From positions 558,001 to 622,000 of the forward strand of contig JAHCIQ010000002.1 in the NCBI GenBank assembly GCA_026129135.1: a stretch of DNA of 64,000 bases. Direction: 5' to 3'. Source of the stretch: Cyanobacteria bacterium TGS_CYA1. GTDB taxonomy: Bacteria; Cyanobacteriota; Vampirovibrionia; Obscuribacterales; Obscuribacteraceae. The notes under the pieces are model-generated. The model was not told where the DNA came from. It ran no database searches and worked only from the letters and a program-made list of their open reading frames with translations. Of this stretch, positions 9,500 through 18,102 are shown in pieces. A program made the translations under genes and the position numbers. Position 1 is the stretch's first letter, and every line of letters begins with the position of its first letter.

Positions 9500-9722
9500 C
9501 ACACCATCCCATAAGCCCAGTAAATTGAATCCTTCACGTGTCACGGGATCCAATCAATTTCAAGCGGTAAAAAACTCACCATGGTTGATGTGGTCTTTAA
9601 TAATTTTCGTCTGAAGTACAGGGCCTGGACGACAGACGAAAAAATTCTAGAACGTGCGCAGTGCGTAGCACGTAGCGCTATGCAGTCAGGTGTTTTAAAA
9701 ACAGGTCTCTTCGCAAGACCAG

Positions 9723-12458
9723 CTACATGGGTGAGACAGGCGAGTTTTTACTGAGCCACGAACTCAAATCGCCAGTCATAGAGCTATTGAGTGCAGCGTT
9801 GATTTTGCCGCGCTCTATCACTTTGGCAATTACTCTATCTCCCGAATGTACGGGGTGAGTAGAAAGGAATTGAGTCATATCTTCGACCATTGTGGGATCA
9901 ACGATAGAATTGGCTCCACGCACCACTCTGATAAAGAGCTTGGATGGATATCGCTCATTCATTTTGGTCCAGTTATCTTTAATATACTGCCAGGCTATCT
10001 GTCTGCCTGCTACTGAATGCAACGATTTTTGGACCAGATGAGGTGCATCTTGTGTTTTTACGTCATCGGTCAAAGCCAGATCCAGAGTTCGCTTTATTAG
10101 CTCAGGCTGTCTGAATACAGCTAGCGACATAAGGTTACGCAATTTGGCTTCGGGTGTTTTTGCCTCTTTATACATTTTGAAAAGAGTGTCGTAATCTTCT
10201 TTGGTTCCGTTATATGCAACGACTCCAGCAATAGTGTCATTGAGGTCTGGATTGATTGAATCTGGATTATTGCAATAAGGCTCGAACATTTGACGAGCTT
10301 TGCTTATCACTTCCTTGGATTCTCCGATTGTGCCAAGCGCATCAAGAACGTCACCCCGCAGTATCTGAGTGAGATCCGATTCACCGTCTTTCTTTTCCCA
10401 ACCCAATCTTTGAGCACAAACACTCAAACGATCTCTAACCAGAGCAGCAAAATTGGCTCGATCGCTCTCTTTAATGAATAGATTTATTCGAGCCAAATGA
10501 TTTATTAAAAGACCCATTACTGTCGGATCGGTTTCATCTCTGTAACCCGCTGTAAGCTCGAGATAATCTGCACAAGGTAATTTACCTGCTTCCACAAGAG
10601 CAAATGAATCAGACAAGAGCGAATAACGCTCTGGGACGCTTAATTCCTTTTGTGCCAGAGCAGTAAGTGATTTTAGAACTTCTTTGGGATAGCTGACTCT
10701 GTAATAACCGTCCGAATGAACGTTCACCACGAATGGTGACTTGGCGCTTGCCATGGCCAGATCTTCTTGAACAGTATCCATTATGTGGGTGGAAAGCTTC
10801 TTGTCTCGTGCAGATTGATCTTGTGCAAGCTGACGATAAGATACTGGAATTTGCCAGACATGCCCTTTTGCAGCATTTCCACTTGTCGATTTGGTCTGAG
10901 CTTTTACAGCATCGAGCAGTCTGAATGGCTTCTGACTCAATTTAACGTCTTCAGCGCCTTTGAATTCGACTTCTACCAGTGGGTAACCTGCGCTATAAAC
11001 CCATTCTTTCATTATCTTAGATACAGGACTTCCAGACACTTCCTGGATAGAATTCCACAAATCATCGGTGGTTGCATTCTTGAACTTGAATTTGGCGATG
11101 TAATTCTGAATTCCTTTTTTGTAAACATCCTCACCTACGTAACGCTCGAGCATACGCAGCACCGAGGCGCCTTTTTCGTAAGTAATCTCATCGAACATTT
11201 GTTCGGCATCCTCTGGATTATTTACTTTGGCATAAATTGGACGCGAAGCATAAAGGGCATCTGTTTCCATAGCGGTGCCTTTATCGCTCACGAAAGAATC
11301 CCATGGTTTCCAGTCCGGCTGCAAGAAATCAAGCGCTTTTGGCTCCATCCAGGATGCAAAAGCTTCGTTCAACCAGAGGTCATCCCACCATTTCATCGTG
11401 ACCAGATCGCCAAACCACATGTGTGCCATTTCGTGCGCGACGACCATGGCTACACCCTGCTTGGTGGTAACTGACGCAGTTTTTGGGTCGAGCAAAAGAC
11501 GCGATTCTCTGAAAGTAATAGCGCCCAGGTTCTCCATCGCTCCCGAGCTAAAATCGGGGATGGCGATGAGATCGAGTTTCTTGAGCGGATATGGAGTGCC
11601 GAAATAATCTTCAAAGAATGGAAGCAGTTTGACTGCAGTATCTCTTCCGTAAAGAGCCTGGTCTTTCTTGCCTTTAACGGCCCAGGTTTGAATTTCCACG
11701 TTGTTAACGACTTGAGCGTCGGTGCACTCGAATGGTCCGACAATTAAAGCCACAAGATAAGTGGACATCACTGGCGTTTCTTCAAAAGTGTATTGCATCT
11801 TTTGAGTACGTTGATCTTTGCGTTTCAACTTCAAAGGAGCGTTCGAGATTGCCACCAGATCCGGCGGCGTTGCAAGGGTTATATTGAAGGATGCTTTGAA
11901 ATCTGGCTCGTCGAAGCAGGGAAAAACTCTTCTTGCGTCTGTTGGCTCCATTTGCGTGGTAGCAAGCGCCATTTTGTTTCCGTTTGCATCAGTCGACGAA
12001 GAGTAATAAAAACCTGCCATTTTATCGTTGAGCTTTCCGGCGAATTTGACATGAAATTCGTAAGAACCAGGCGCTATCGTTTTTTTGAATTTAAAGCGCA
12101 CTTGTTGTTTTTCTTTGTCTTGCTCGATACTCGCTTCATTCCAGACGCCATGACCTTTGCCTTTTTTGATCTGAGCAAGCTCACCTTCACTTACTTCCAG
12201 GTCGTTGGCATTCAGAACCACTTCTTTGACTGGAGATTGAACGTCGACAAAGATCGTTTCCTCGCCGGAAAACTGTTTGTTCTCCAGATCTGGCTCAAAG
12301 TAAAGTTTGTACGACGTGGGCATTACATTGCGAGGAAGTCTAATTGCATTTGAAGCATTGCTTGCCTCGCCCGCATCGGCTCTAGCAGCAAGAATGCTAA
12401 GCGTCACCGCAAGAGAAGAGAAGAGTATTTTTTTCCCAGAATTCGCGAAGCGCTGCAT
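9723..12458 (-). CDS. secreted M1-family aminopeptidase (PepN/ERAP-like)
   Basis: Zinc aminopeptidase of 911 residues that trims N-terminal residues from peptides. The start at ATG 12458 has GAGG eight bases upstream and opens a signal peptide ending near ARADA, so the enzyme is exported, unlike cytoplasmic PepN. The exopeptidase motif GAMEN is present, and the zinc site HEMAH (342-346) is followed by Glu365 in WLNEAF; the conserved Tyr is in YEKGASVLRML. An ERAP1-like helical C-terminal domain occupies the last 350 residues. A likely role is nutrient peptide scavenging outside the cytoplasm. A 223-base gap without any gene separates it from the hydrolases. Confidence 0.93.
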   Translation of the reverse strand: MQRFANSGKKILFSSLAVTLSILAARADAGEASNASNAIRLPRNVMPTSYKLYFEPDLENKQFSGEETIFVDVQSPVKEVVLNANDLEVSEGELAQIKKGKGHGVWNEASIEQDKEKQQVRFKFKKTIAPGSYEFHVKFAGKLNDKMAGFYYSSSTDANGNKMALATTQMEPTDARRVFPCFDEPDFKASFNITLATPPDLVAISNAPLKLKRKDQRTQKMQYTFEETPVMSTYLVALIVGPFECTDAQVVNNVEIQTWAVKGKKDQALYGRDTAVKLLPFFEDYFGTPYPLKKLDLIAIPDFSSGAMENLGAITFRESRLLLDPKTASVTTKQGVAMVVAHEMAHMWFGDLVTMKWWDDLWLNEAFASWMEPKALDFLQPDWKPWDSFVSDKGTAMETDALYASRPIYAKVNNPEDAEQMFDEITYEKGASVLRMLERYVGEDVYKKGIQNYIAKFKFKNATTDDLWNSIQEVSGSPVSKIMKEWVYSAGYPLVEVEFKGAEDVKLSQKPFRLLDAVKAQTKSTSGNAAKGHVWQIPVSYRQLAQDQSARDKKLSTHIMDTVQEDLAMASAKSPFVVNVHSDGYYRVSYPKEVLKSLTALAQKELSVPERYSLLSDSFALVEAGKLPCADYLELTAGYRDETDPTVMGLLINHLARINLFIKESDRANFAALVRDRLSVCAQRLGWEKKDGESDLTQILRGDVLDALGTIGESKEVISKARQMFEPYCNNPDSINPDLNDTIAGVVAYNGTKEDYDTLFKMYKEAKTPEAKLRNLMSLAVFRQPELIKRTLDLALTDDVKTQDAPHLVQKSLHSVAGRQIAWQYIKDNWTKMNERYPSKLFIRVVRGANSIVDPTMVEDMTQFLSTHPVHSGDRVIAKVIERGKINAALNSSMTGDLSSWLSKNSPVSPM

Positions 12459-12617
12459 ATTGAAAACCTCGTCTAATAGAAGTAAAAGGGTCCCGTTTTT
12501 ATGAATGCTTGAATATATCACACGCAAGACCTTAAGAAGAAGAAATCAAGAATATTGCAAACAGTGATATAACCAGTTGTATAGCGGGATGGCGAAAGCA
12601 CTCTTGCTCCAAGATAT

Positions 12618-12639
12618 AAAGGGAACGCAAAGGGAACGC
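12618..12639 (+). repeat. 11-bp tandem duplication carrying two Shine-Dalgarno copies
   Basis: AAAGGGAACGC is repeated exactly, head to tail, immediately upstream of the MBL-rhodanese start. The second AAAGGG lies eight bases before ATG 12643, so it is the functional ribosome binding site; the first copy is 19 bases away. This helps to fix the start of the gene. Confidence 0.8.
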
Positions 12640-12642
12640 ACA

Positions 12643-14061
12643 ATGTATTTCAAACAATTTTTTCTAGGTTGTCTGGCACACGCATCGTACCTGATTGGCG
12701 CGGAGGGCGAGGCCTGCATAGTCGACCCGCAGCGCGACGTGGACCAATATATCGAAGAAGCGCAAGCTCAGGGCTTGAAAATAAAATACATACTGGAAAC
12801 CCATTTGCATGCCGATTTCGTGAGCGGTCACTGCGAGTTGGCCAAGCGCACTGGCGCTGAGATTGTAATGAGCGAGATGGCTGATGCAGCCTTCGACCAC
12901 AAAAGTGTGAAAGACAATGACATTTTGCACCTGGGCAAAAGTGTGACAATCAAAGTAATTGCCACTCCTGGTCACACGGTAGAAAGTGTTTGCTATCTGG
13001 TCCAGGACACAAACGACAAAGAGTCCGCACCTAAATTACTTACTGGCGACACCCTCTTCATTGGCGATGTCGGACGACCTGATTTAGTGTCGGGACATGG
13101 CATGTCTAGCGAAGAAATGGCATCGATGCTTTTTGATTCTTTGCACAATAAATTACTCAAACTACAAGATGAGACAGAAGTCTACCCTGCACACGGCGCA
13201 GGTTCACTCTGCGGCAAATCAATGTCATCGGAGCGCTCATCTACAATCGGCATCCAGAAACAGTTCAATTACGCACTGAAAGCCATGCCCAAAAACGAAT
13301 TCATTTCGATGATGTGCACCGACTTGCCTGAAATTCCGGCTTATTTCAAACACGCAGTAAAGAAGAACAAAGAAGGCGCACTGCACCTGGAAGATTTGAA
13401 TTCGCCTACTGCGATGTCGGCAGCTGAAACCAAAAAAGCGATTAACGAAGGCTATGTGGTACTCGACGTTAGACCCGCATCAATCTTTGGCGAAGGACAT
13501 ATTCCAGGAGCAATAAATATTGGTCTTGGTGGTCAGTTTGCATCATGGGCAGGACAAGTGATACCCATCGAAACTCCGATGATAATTGTGGCAGACGATA
13601 AAGAAGCTGTGCAAGAAGCCTTTGTTCGCTTGAGCCGAGCCGGACATGATACCGCCACTGGTTATCTGGAAGATGGCATGTATGCCTGGGTCAAAGCAGG
13701 AATGGAAGTGGCAAAAATCGAACAGATTTCGGTATCAGATTTATTCGAAAAGCTAGAGAAGAAAGAAGACCTCAAAGTAATCGACGTAAGAAGAGTCGGC
13801 GAGTGGAATGGTGGTCACGTTCCAGGCGCGCCTAACATGCCTCTTAGCGAACTGGACAAGTTAGTGGCTAAACTGGACAAAAAACAAAATTACGCCGTTA
13901 TCTGCGCTGGTGGTTACCGGTCTAGTATTGCAACCACTATATTGAGAAGAAACGGCGTAAATAATGTGATTAATATCACCGGTGGTACCGGTGCGTGGGT
14001 CAAGTCTGGCTTGCCCACAGAAAAACCTGAGTCGTCGACTAGCGCGGCTTGCGTCGGCTAG
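12643..14061 (+). CDS. metallo-beta-lactamase / double rhodanese protein (CstB- or persulfide dioxygenase-like)
   Basis: Cytoplasmic protein of 472 residues predicted to detoxify persulfides or sulfide. The N-terminal non-haem iron MBL domain has the ligand motifs ETHLHADFVSGH, ATPGHTVES, TGDTLFIGDVGRPDL and YPAHG typical of the ETHE1/CstB group. Two rhodanese domains follow. The first (from about residue 270, DVRPASIFGEGHIPGA) has Asp where the catalytic Cys is expected (IIVADDKEA), so it should be inactive. The second (DVRRVGEWNGGHVPGA) keeps the active loop CAGGYRS. This active/inactive layout is known from CstB. Its end overlaps the convergent coiled-coil gene by 23 bases. Confidence 0.88.
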   Translation: MYFKQFFLGCLAHASYLIGAEGEACIVDPQRDVDQYIEEAQAQGLKIKYILETHLHADFVSGHCELAKRTGAEIVMSEMADAAFDHKSVKDNDILHLGKSVTIKVIATPGHTVESVCYLVQDTNDKESAPKLLTGDTLFIGDVGRPDLVSGHGMSSEEMASMLFDSLHNKLLKLQDETEVYPAHGAGSLCGKSMSSERSSTIGIQKQFNYALKAMPKNEFISMMCTDLPEIPAYFKHAVKKNKEGALHLEDLNSPTAMSAAETKKAINEGYVVLDVRPASIFGEGHIPGAINIGLGGQFASWAGQVIPIETPMIIVADDKEAVQEAFVRLSRAGHDTATGYLEDGMYAWVKAGMEVAKIEQISVSDLFEKLEKKEDLKVIDVRRVGEWNGGHVPGAPNMPLSELDKLVAKLDKKQNYAVICAGGYRSSIATTILRRNGVNNVINITGGTGAWVKSGLPTEKPESSTSAACVG

Positions 14062-14458
14062 AAATTTGCTGCCACCAGGGCTGTCTCAAACGCTCGAGTT
14101 CAACCAGCGCTTCATCGAGCAAAACTTGCAACTCGGTTGCACGTACTGCTTGTTTTTCAAGAGCAGGCAAAAGCTCAAGACGTTTTTCTTGATGGTCTAC
14201 AAGACGTTCCATCTGACGCATGCGCTCATAAGCGCTAAGCAAACGATTATTGGTTTCGGTGAGAAGCGAATGCACTTCTTGCACTCTTGCAAGTAATTCC
14301 AATACAGATCTGTTTTCGAAATAAGTAACAGCACTGTCCTCACTCAAATCAGTTTCTTGAGTGCGAGTCATCACTTTGACATGTGCAGCGTCGAGTAAGT
14401 CCTCGAGACCTTCCAGATCTACTGGATCTACGTATTTCTTTTCAGGATTGGTGTTCAT
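14039..14458 (-). CDS. coiled-coil protein of unknown function
   Basis: Soluble protein of 139 residues starting at ATG 14458 behind GGAAG. Residues 50-130 are almost continuous heptad-like helix with Leu and Glu spacing, ending in a basic tail (SSRRKPR). There is no signal peptide or membrane segment. The gene lies just downstream of the stressosome operon on the same strand, separated by about 118 bases, so it could be co-transcribed or a scaffold for that system, but this is only positional inference. It overlaps the preceding plus-strand gene tail to tail. Confidence 0.65.
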   Translation of the reverse strand: MNTNPEKKYVDPVDLEGLEDLLDAAHVKVMTRTQETDLSEDSAVTYFENRSVLELLARVQEVHSLLTETNNRLLSAYERMRQMERLVDHQEKRLELLPALEKQAVRATELQVLLDEALVELERLRQPWWQQISSRRKPR

Positions 14459-14576
14459 GTTTTGCTCTTCCTGGTAGCTAGGCTGATATCGCCTTGATAT
14501 TATCAGCGGTGCCTAAAAATGCAGCAATACTTGACTACCCTATCGGACTCACGCCAAAATATTATTGGCAGCTGGT

Positions 14577-14945
14577 CTATTTTTTGAGATATTTGTCGAG
14601 CATTTCTTTGGCTTGCTCGAGCATCATCGGCTTTTGCATGAAATCGTCCATGCCAGCAGCTACACAATCTTCGTTAGTTGAAAATGCGCTCAGTCCAATG
14701 ATGGGAGTACGCGTGCGACCTTCACTCTTTTCGTAATCTCTTATCTGGTAGGTCGCCTCTATTCCGTTCATCTCGGGCATTGAAATGTCCATAATAATCA
14801 TAGAGTAGCCTTTTCTAGACATTTCCACTCCTTCAAGACCATTTGCAGCGGTATCACACTTGACACCAAGACGTTCGAACTGACGCTTAGCCAGGAAACG
14901 CAAAGTTTGATCATCCTCTATTAGCAATATTATTTGGTCGGACAT
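14577..14945 (-). CDS. single-domain response regulator (receiver)
   Basis: CheY-like receiver of 122 residues, last gene of the stressosome operon. Acidic pocket Glu10-Asp11-Asp12, phosphoacceptor Asp53 (IIMDISMPEMNG), Ser86 and Lys105 (MQKP) are all present, so it should accept phosphate. There is no output domain. It overlaps the preceding histidine kinase gene by 16 bases, indicating translational coupling, so the kinase is its likely donor. It could pass phosphate onward or act through protein binding. Confidence 0.92.
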   Translation of the reverse strand: MSDQIILLIEDDQTLRFLAKRQFERLGVKCDTAANGLEGVEMSRKGYSMIIMDISMPEMNGIEATYQIRDYEKSEGRTRTPIIGLSAFSTNEDCVAAGMDDFMQKPMMLEQAKEMLDKYLKK

Positions 14946-16303
14946 GCGGAGTTTCGCTCACATTGAAGGGGTACGGTGAACCAGAATGTCGAACCACGAT
15001 TTGGTTCGCTCAATACATTTATCTCGCCACCAAGGAGGGTGACATAACTTTTGGTGAGGGACAGACCAAGTCCCGTCCCACCGAATTGTTTATTCGTCAC
15101 CCCATCGACATGGGCAAAGGGTTGGAATAAAGAGGCTTGATTCTGCTTTGCTATGCCGATACCAGTGTCGGTGACAGACATTTTGAGCTTAATCGAATCA
15201 TCTTTTGTGCTTTCCACTGAAACTGAAAGTTTGATGCTGCCTGCATTAGTGAATTTGAGCGCGTTTTTGGTCAAGCTCATCAAAATGTGAGTGATTTTCT
15301 TTTCGTCACCATAACAGTATTCGGGCACGTCAAAGGCAGACTCGAGAAAAAGCATTATTGATTTGCGCTGTGCTTGATCCTGAAATTGCGTCATCACATT
15401 TGCTAGAAGCTCACGAGGTGAGAATTGAGTCTTATCAATCGTCATCTTGCCTACGTCGATTCTGGTGAAGTCGAGCAGATTGTTCATCATCTCGAGCAAT
15501 TTCTTGGAAGAGTCAAGCAAATTATCTGCAAGCTCTTTGTCGTCTGGCGACAAATCTAGAGAAGTAGCAAGCAACTCGGCAAGTCCAACTACACTCGAAA
15601 GAGGAGTACGCAACTCGTGTGAGATATTAGCTACGAATTGAGATTTTAGATTATTAGCCTGGAGGGCATCATCACGAGCATAAAGCAATTCGTTAGTCCT
15701 GGCCTGAACTTGATTTTCGAGCGATACACTGAGATCTTGTTCTCTGCGCAAAGATTCGTCTAAGAGTTCTTGTTTGTGCTGCAATTCTTCAAGAATGCGG
15801 AGCAACTCCTGGTTTTGTGAATAAACTTCGTCAAAAGGAGTTTGTTGAGCCAGTTTACCAAGCGATGTACTGATTTCTGAAATTTCGGAAGTAGTAAAAG
15901 AACGAGCCCGTGAACGCAAAACTTTGCGCAAATAAATCATAGTGCCATTTTCGCTTGTGTCCACGTCGAATCGGTCGACCATGCGTCTGGCGCCAAATAA
16001 GCCTCGACAATGATTTACTTTGCCTTCAAGAAATTTGGTTATGTCTTGTATTCCCGGACCTTTATCTTCGATGCTTACTCCAAAAAAAGGCTTGGTGGCA
16101 TCGTCCACAAAAAAAACGACTGTTCCTTTTTTTGCAAATTGCAGCGCGTTTCGACTGACTTCAGATACTGCCGTTGCCATTTTAGTCTGGTCAGATTCGC
16201 TCATGCCAAGCAATTGTCCAATCTGTTTTGTGCGTCGTCGAACGATGATTACGTCTTGCTCGCCTTCGAGGCGAATAGTCAACAGTGGTTTTTTTGCGTT
16301 CAA
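14930..16303 (-). CDS. histidine kinase with N-terminal RsbT-like ATPase domain
   Basis: Soluble 457-residue protein with two GHKL modules. Residues 5-130 resemble RsbT: an N-box (SEVSRNALQFA, Asn52) and EDKGPGI are present, but the glycine-rich lid is reduced to HCRGLFGARR, so this module may not bind ATP normally. A coiled-coil (about 160-215) leads to a conventional HisKA (His229 in NISHELRTP) and HATPase (Asn347, DTGIGI 379-384, GGTGLGLS 408-415). There is no membrane helix or sensor domain, so input presumably comes from the stressosome. It shares an ATGA overlap with the upstream gene and a 16-base overlap with the receiver. Confidence 0.9.
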   Translation of the reverse strand: MNAKKPLLTIRLEGEQDVIIVRRRTKQIGQLLGMSESDQTKMATAVSEVSRNALQFAKKGTVVFFVDDATKPFFGVSIEDKGPGIQDITKFLEGKVNHCRGLFGARRMVDRFDVDTSENGTMIYLRKVLRSRARSFTTSEISEISTSLGKLAQQTPFDEVYSQNQELLRILEELQHKQELLDESLRREQDLSVSLENQVQARTNELLYARDDALQANNLKSQFVANISHELRTPLSSVVGLAELLATSLDLSPDDKELADNLLDSSKKLLEMMNNLLDFTRIDVGKMTIDKTQFSPRELLANVMTQFQDQAQRKSIMLFLESAFDVPEYCYGDEKKITHILMSLTKNALKFTNAGSIKLSVSVESTKDDSIKLKMSVTDTGIGIAKQNQASLFQPFAHVDGVTNKQFGGTGLGLSLTKSYVTLLGGEINVLSEPNRGSTFWFTVPLQCERNSACPTK

Positions 16304-17328
16304 TTTTGCTTTTCCGCTTTAATCACGAGCACCGTACCATCGTCTCTGCCACGCCAGTAATCTCGCAACAATATAGCAGCTATTGTGGACGGAGACTTGT
16401 GTCTCAAATTTGCAAGCAAATCTAACTTGGAGCTGAGACCGTCGGTATGGATTATTAGCACAGAATCCTTCAACCAGGGAAAACTAGTTTCCTTAAGTTT
16501 TCGTTTTTCGTACCCAGCAGTACCAGGAGCTGGCATTAGCCGGTTCTTTTTGGCATTTACCTGGTCGATAAAACCTGTCACGTTTCCAATGCCACAAAAG
16601 GTCAATTGTCCTTCTGCAGTGTCTATGATTGCGACCGAAAGTGCCGCTCCCCGAGACTTTCTAAGCGCCAGGTGCATATCGTCGACCAGATCAACAGCGC
16701 TCAAAGACTTGCTTTTTTTAAAAACAGAAAGAGCAATATCGGTTGCAGCACCAGCATCTACTCCATGTCCAAGACCATCGACAACCAAAATATATAACTT
16801 ATTGCCGCGCTCGAGTACTGCCCATCCGTCGCCGCATACGGTTTCACTTGGCAATGGAACGGATACGGCTCCAATGTCGCAATTGAGACTTCTTTTTGCA
16901 CCGGGACTAAAAAATTGGCTTACTATAGCTGTTCCCTGCCCTGGAAAAGAAAAAGAATCGACCTTATCGGACAAACGTTTTACGGCTCCAAGCCCTGAGC
17001 CCATTGATTTTCTCTCTGAAGTGGACACTCCATCTTTCATGGAATTTTCAATGTCAGCCATTCCCTGCGCCCTGTCCATGGCAATAATTTCAATCCCGAT
17101 ATCTTGATCCAGACACTGTGCCTGAGCGGACTTCAAGGGCGCAATCAGGATAGAGCCGCCATTTGCATGATTGACCAGATTATGTGCAAGTTCGTTTATT
17201 ACGATGCTTGCAGCACCAATTTTAGTTTCGTCAAAACCAAGTTCTTTGCCTAACTCGGTTGCGACTTCACGCACGGGGTAAGCTTGACTGCTATTTTCAA
17301 TAGAGAATATGCGATGAGAACCGCTCAT
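16300..17328 (-). CDS. HATPase fused to SpoIIE/PP2C-type phosphatase (RsbX-like)
   Basis: Protein of 342 residues joining an RsbT/RsbW-like ATPase (about 1-145, N-box VINELAHNLVNHA, lid MGSGLGAVKR) to a PP2C-type phosphatase (about 150-340). Metal-binding acidic residues are seen in VCGDGW, VVDGLGHGVDA and RDDGTVLVI. By analogy with RsbX it should remove phosphate from RsbS and RsbR and reset the stressosome. ATG 17328 overlaps the rsbT stop as ATGA. The fused ATPase is absent from Bacillus RsbX and could be a pseudo-switch docking domain or a second co-kinase. Confidence 0.88.
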   Translation of the reverse strand: MSGSHRIFSIENSSQAYPVREVATELGKELGFDETKIGAASIVINELAHNLVNHANGGSILIAPLKSAQAQCLDQDIGIEIIAMDRAQGMADIENSMKDGVSTSERKSMGSGLGAVKRLSDKVDSFSFPGQGTAIVSQFFSPGAKRSLNCDIGAVSVPLPSETVCGDGWAVLERGNKLYILVVDGLGHGVDAGAATDIALSVFKKSKSLSAVDLVDDMHLALRKSRGAALSVAIIDTAEGQLTFCGIGNVTGFIDQVNAKKNRLMPAPGTAGYEKRKLKETSFPWLKDSVLIIHTDGLSSKLDLLANLRHKSPSTIAAILLRDYWRGRDDGTVLVIKAEKQN

Positions 17329-17738
17329 ACCCACTTAGTGACGCTAATTGTAGTACCAACGCCGATTGCGCTTTTTATATCGAATTCATCCATCAGACGC
17401 TTGGATCCACCAAGGCCAAGACCCATTCCATGCCCGGAAGTATATCCATCTTTCATCGCTTGTTCAATATTTTCAATTCCTGGTCCAGAATCGGAAAATA
17501 TCATTTGTAAGCCTTTTCGCCTCGTGTCATCCAAAACACTAATTTTGAATTTGCCTTGATCTGCATAAATCAAAGCATTTCTAGAAAGCTCAGCTGCAGC
17601 GGTAATGATTTTGGTTTGATTTACCAAACTAAAGCCAAGCAAGGCCGAGATTCTCTTGACGGAGGCTTTAATAAGCATCAGATCCTCTTCCGAGTTGATA
17701 TCTCGTGACTCAGTTGATAGCACTGAAATCATGCGCAT
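17325..17738 (-). CDS. rsbT: RsbT-like serine/threonine switch kinase
   Basis: Stressosome kinase of 137 residues that phosphorylates RsbS and RsbR on stress and is then released to act on a partner. The GHKL features are intact: N-box ELSRNALIYA (Asn54), DSGPGI (83-88) and the glycine lid GHGMGLGLGG (102-111). Length is normal. The start ATG at 17738 has GGGA five bases before it and overlaps the rsbS end by 29 bases. Downstream partners in Bacillus (RsbU) are absent here; the fused phosphatase and kinase of this operon are the plausible targets. Confidence 0.93.
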   Translation of the reverse strand: MRMISVLSTESRDINSEEDLMLIKASVKRISALLGFSLVNQTKIITAAAELSRNALIYADQGKFKISVLDDTRRKGLQMIFSDSGPGIENIEQAMKDGYTSGHGMGLGLGGSKRLMDEFDIKSAIGVGTTISVTKWV

Positions 17739-18102
17739 ATTCGTCCCGATGTAAGATATCGTTTAAAAGCTCCATTCCATCTTCTGCGTTAAGAGCAGTA
17801 TGCACGCCTTTCATTGAAATTCCCAGTTCGACCATTGTGATTGCAACTGCCGGCCTCATTCCGGTAACAACGGTTTCGGCATCAAGCAACTTGGCGCAAG
17901 ATGCAACTTGAGCCAGAACTCGTCCTATGAAAGAATCGACGATTTCTAAAGCAGAAATATCGATAAGAATTCCTCTTGCACCAGTTTTTACTATCATGTT
18001 CGTCAGTTCGTCTTGCAAAGCCAAAATCATTTTGTCATGCAAGTCGACCTGAATCGTAATCAGTAAATACTGGCCGACTTTCAAAATCGGTATTCTTTCC
18101 AT
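17710..18102 (-). CDS. rsbS: RsbS-like STAS scaffold protein
   Basis: Single STAS domain protein of 130 residues that co-assembles with RsbR into the stressosome core and holds RsbT. The phosphorylation loop DISALEIVDSF carries Ser57, which aligns with Ser59 of Bacillus RsbS. Length fits RsbS (about 120 residues). Its ATG shares one base with the rsbR stop codon (TAATG), so translation is coupled and stoichiometry with RsbR is probably controlled. Confidence 0.94.
   Translation of the reverse strand: MERIPILKVGQYLLITIQVDLHDKMILALQDELTNMIVKTGARGILIDISALEIVDSFIGRVLAQVASCAKLLDAETVVTGMRPAVAITMVELGISMKGVHTALNAEDGMELLNDILHRDEYAHDFSAIN

Noticed and set aside
10767-11474. 235-codon ORF antisense to the aminopeptidase
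   Set aside because: No homology features; the HExxH gene on the other strand is clear.
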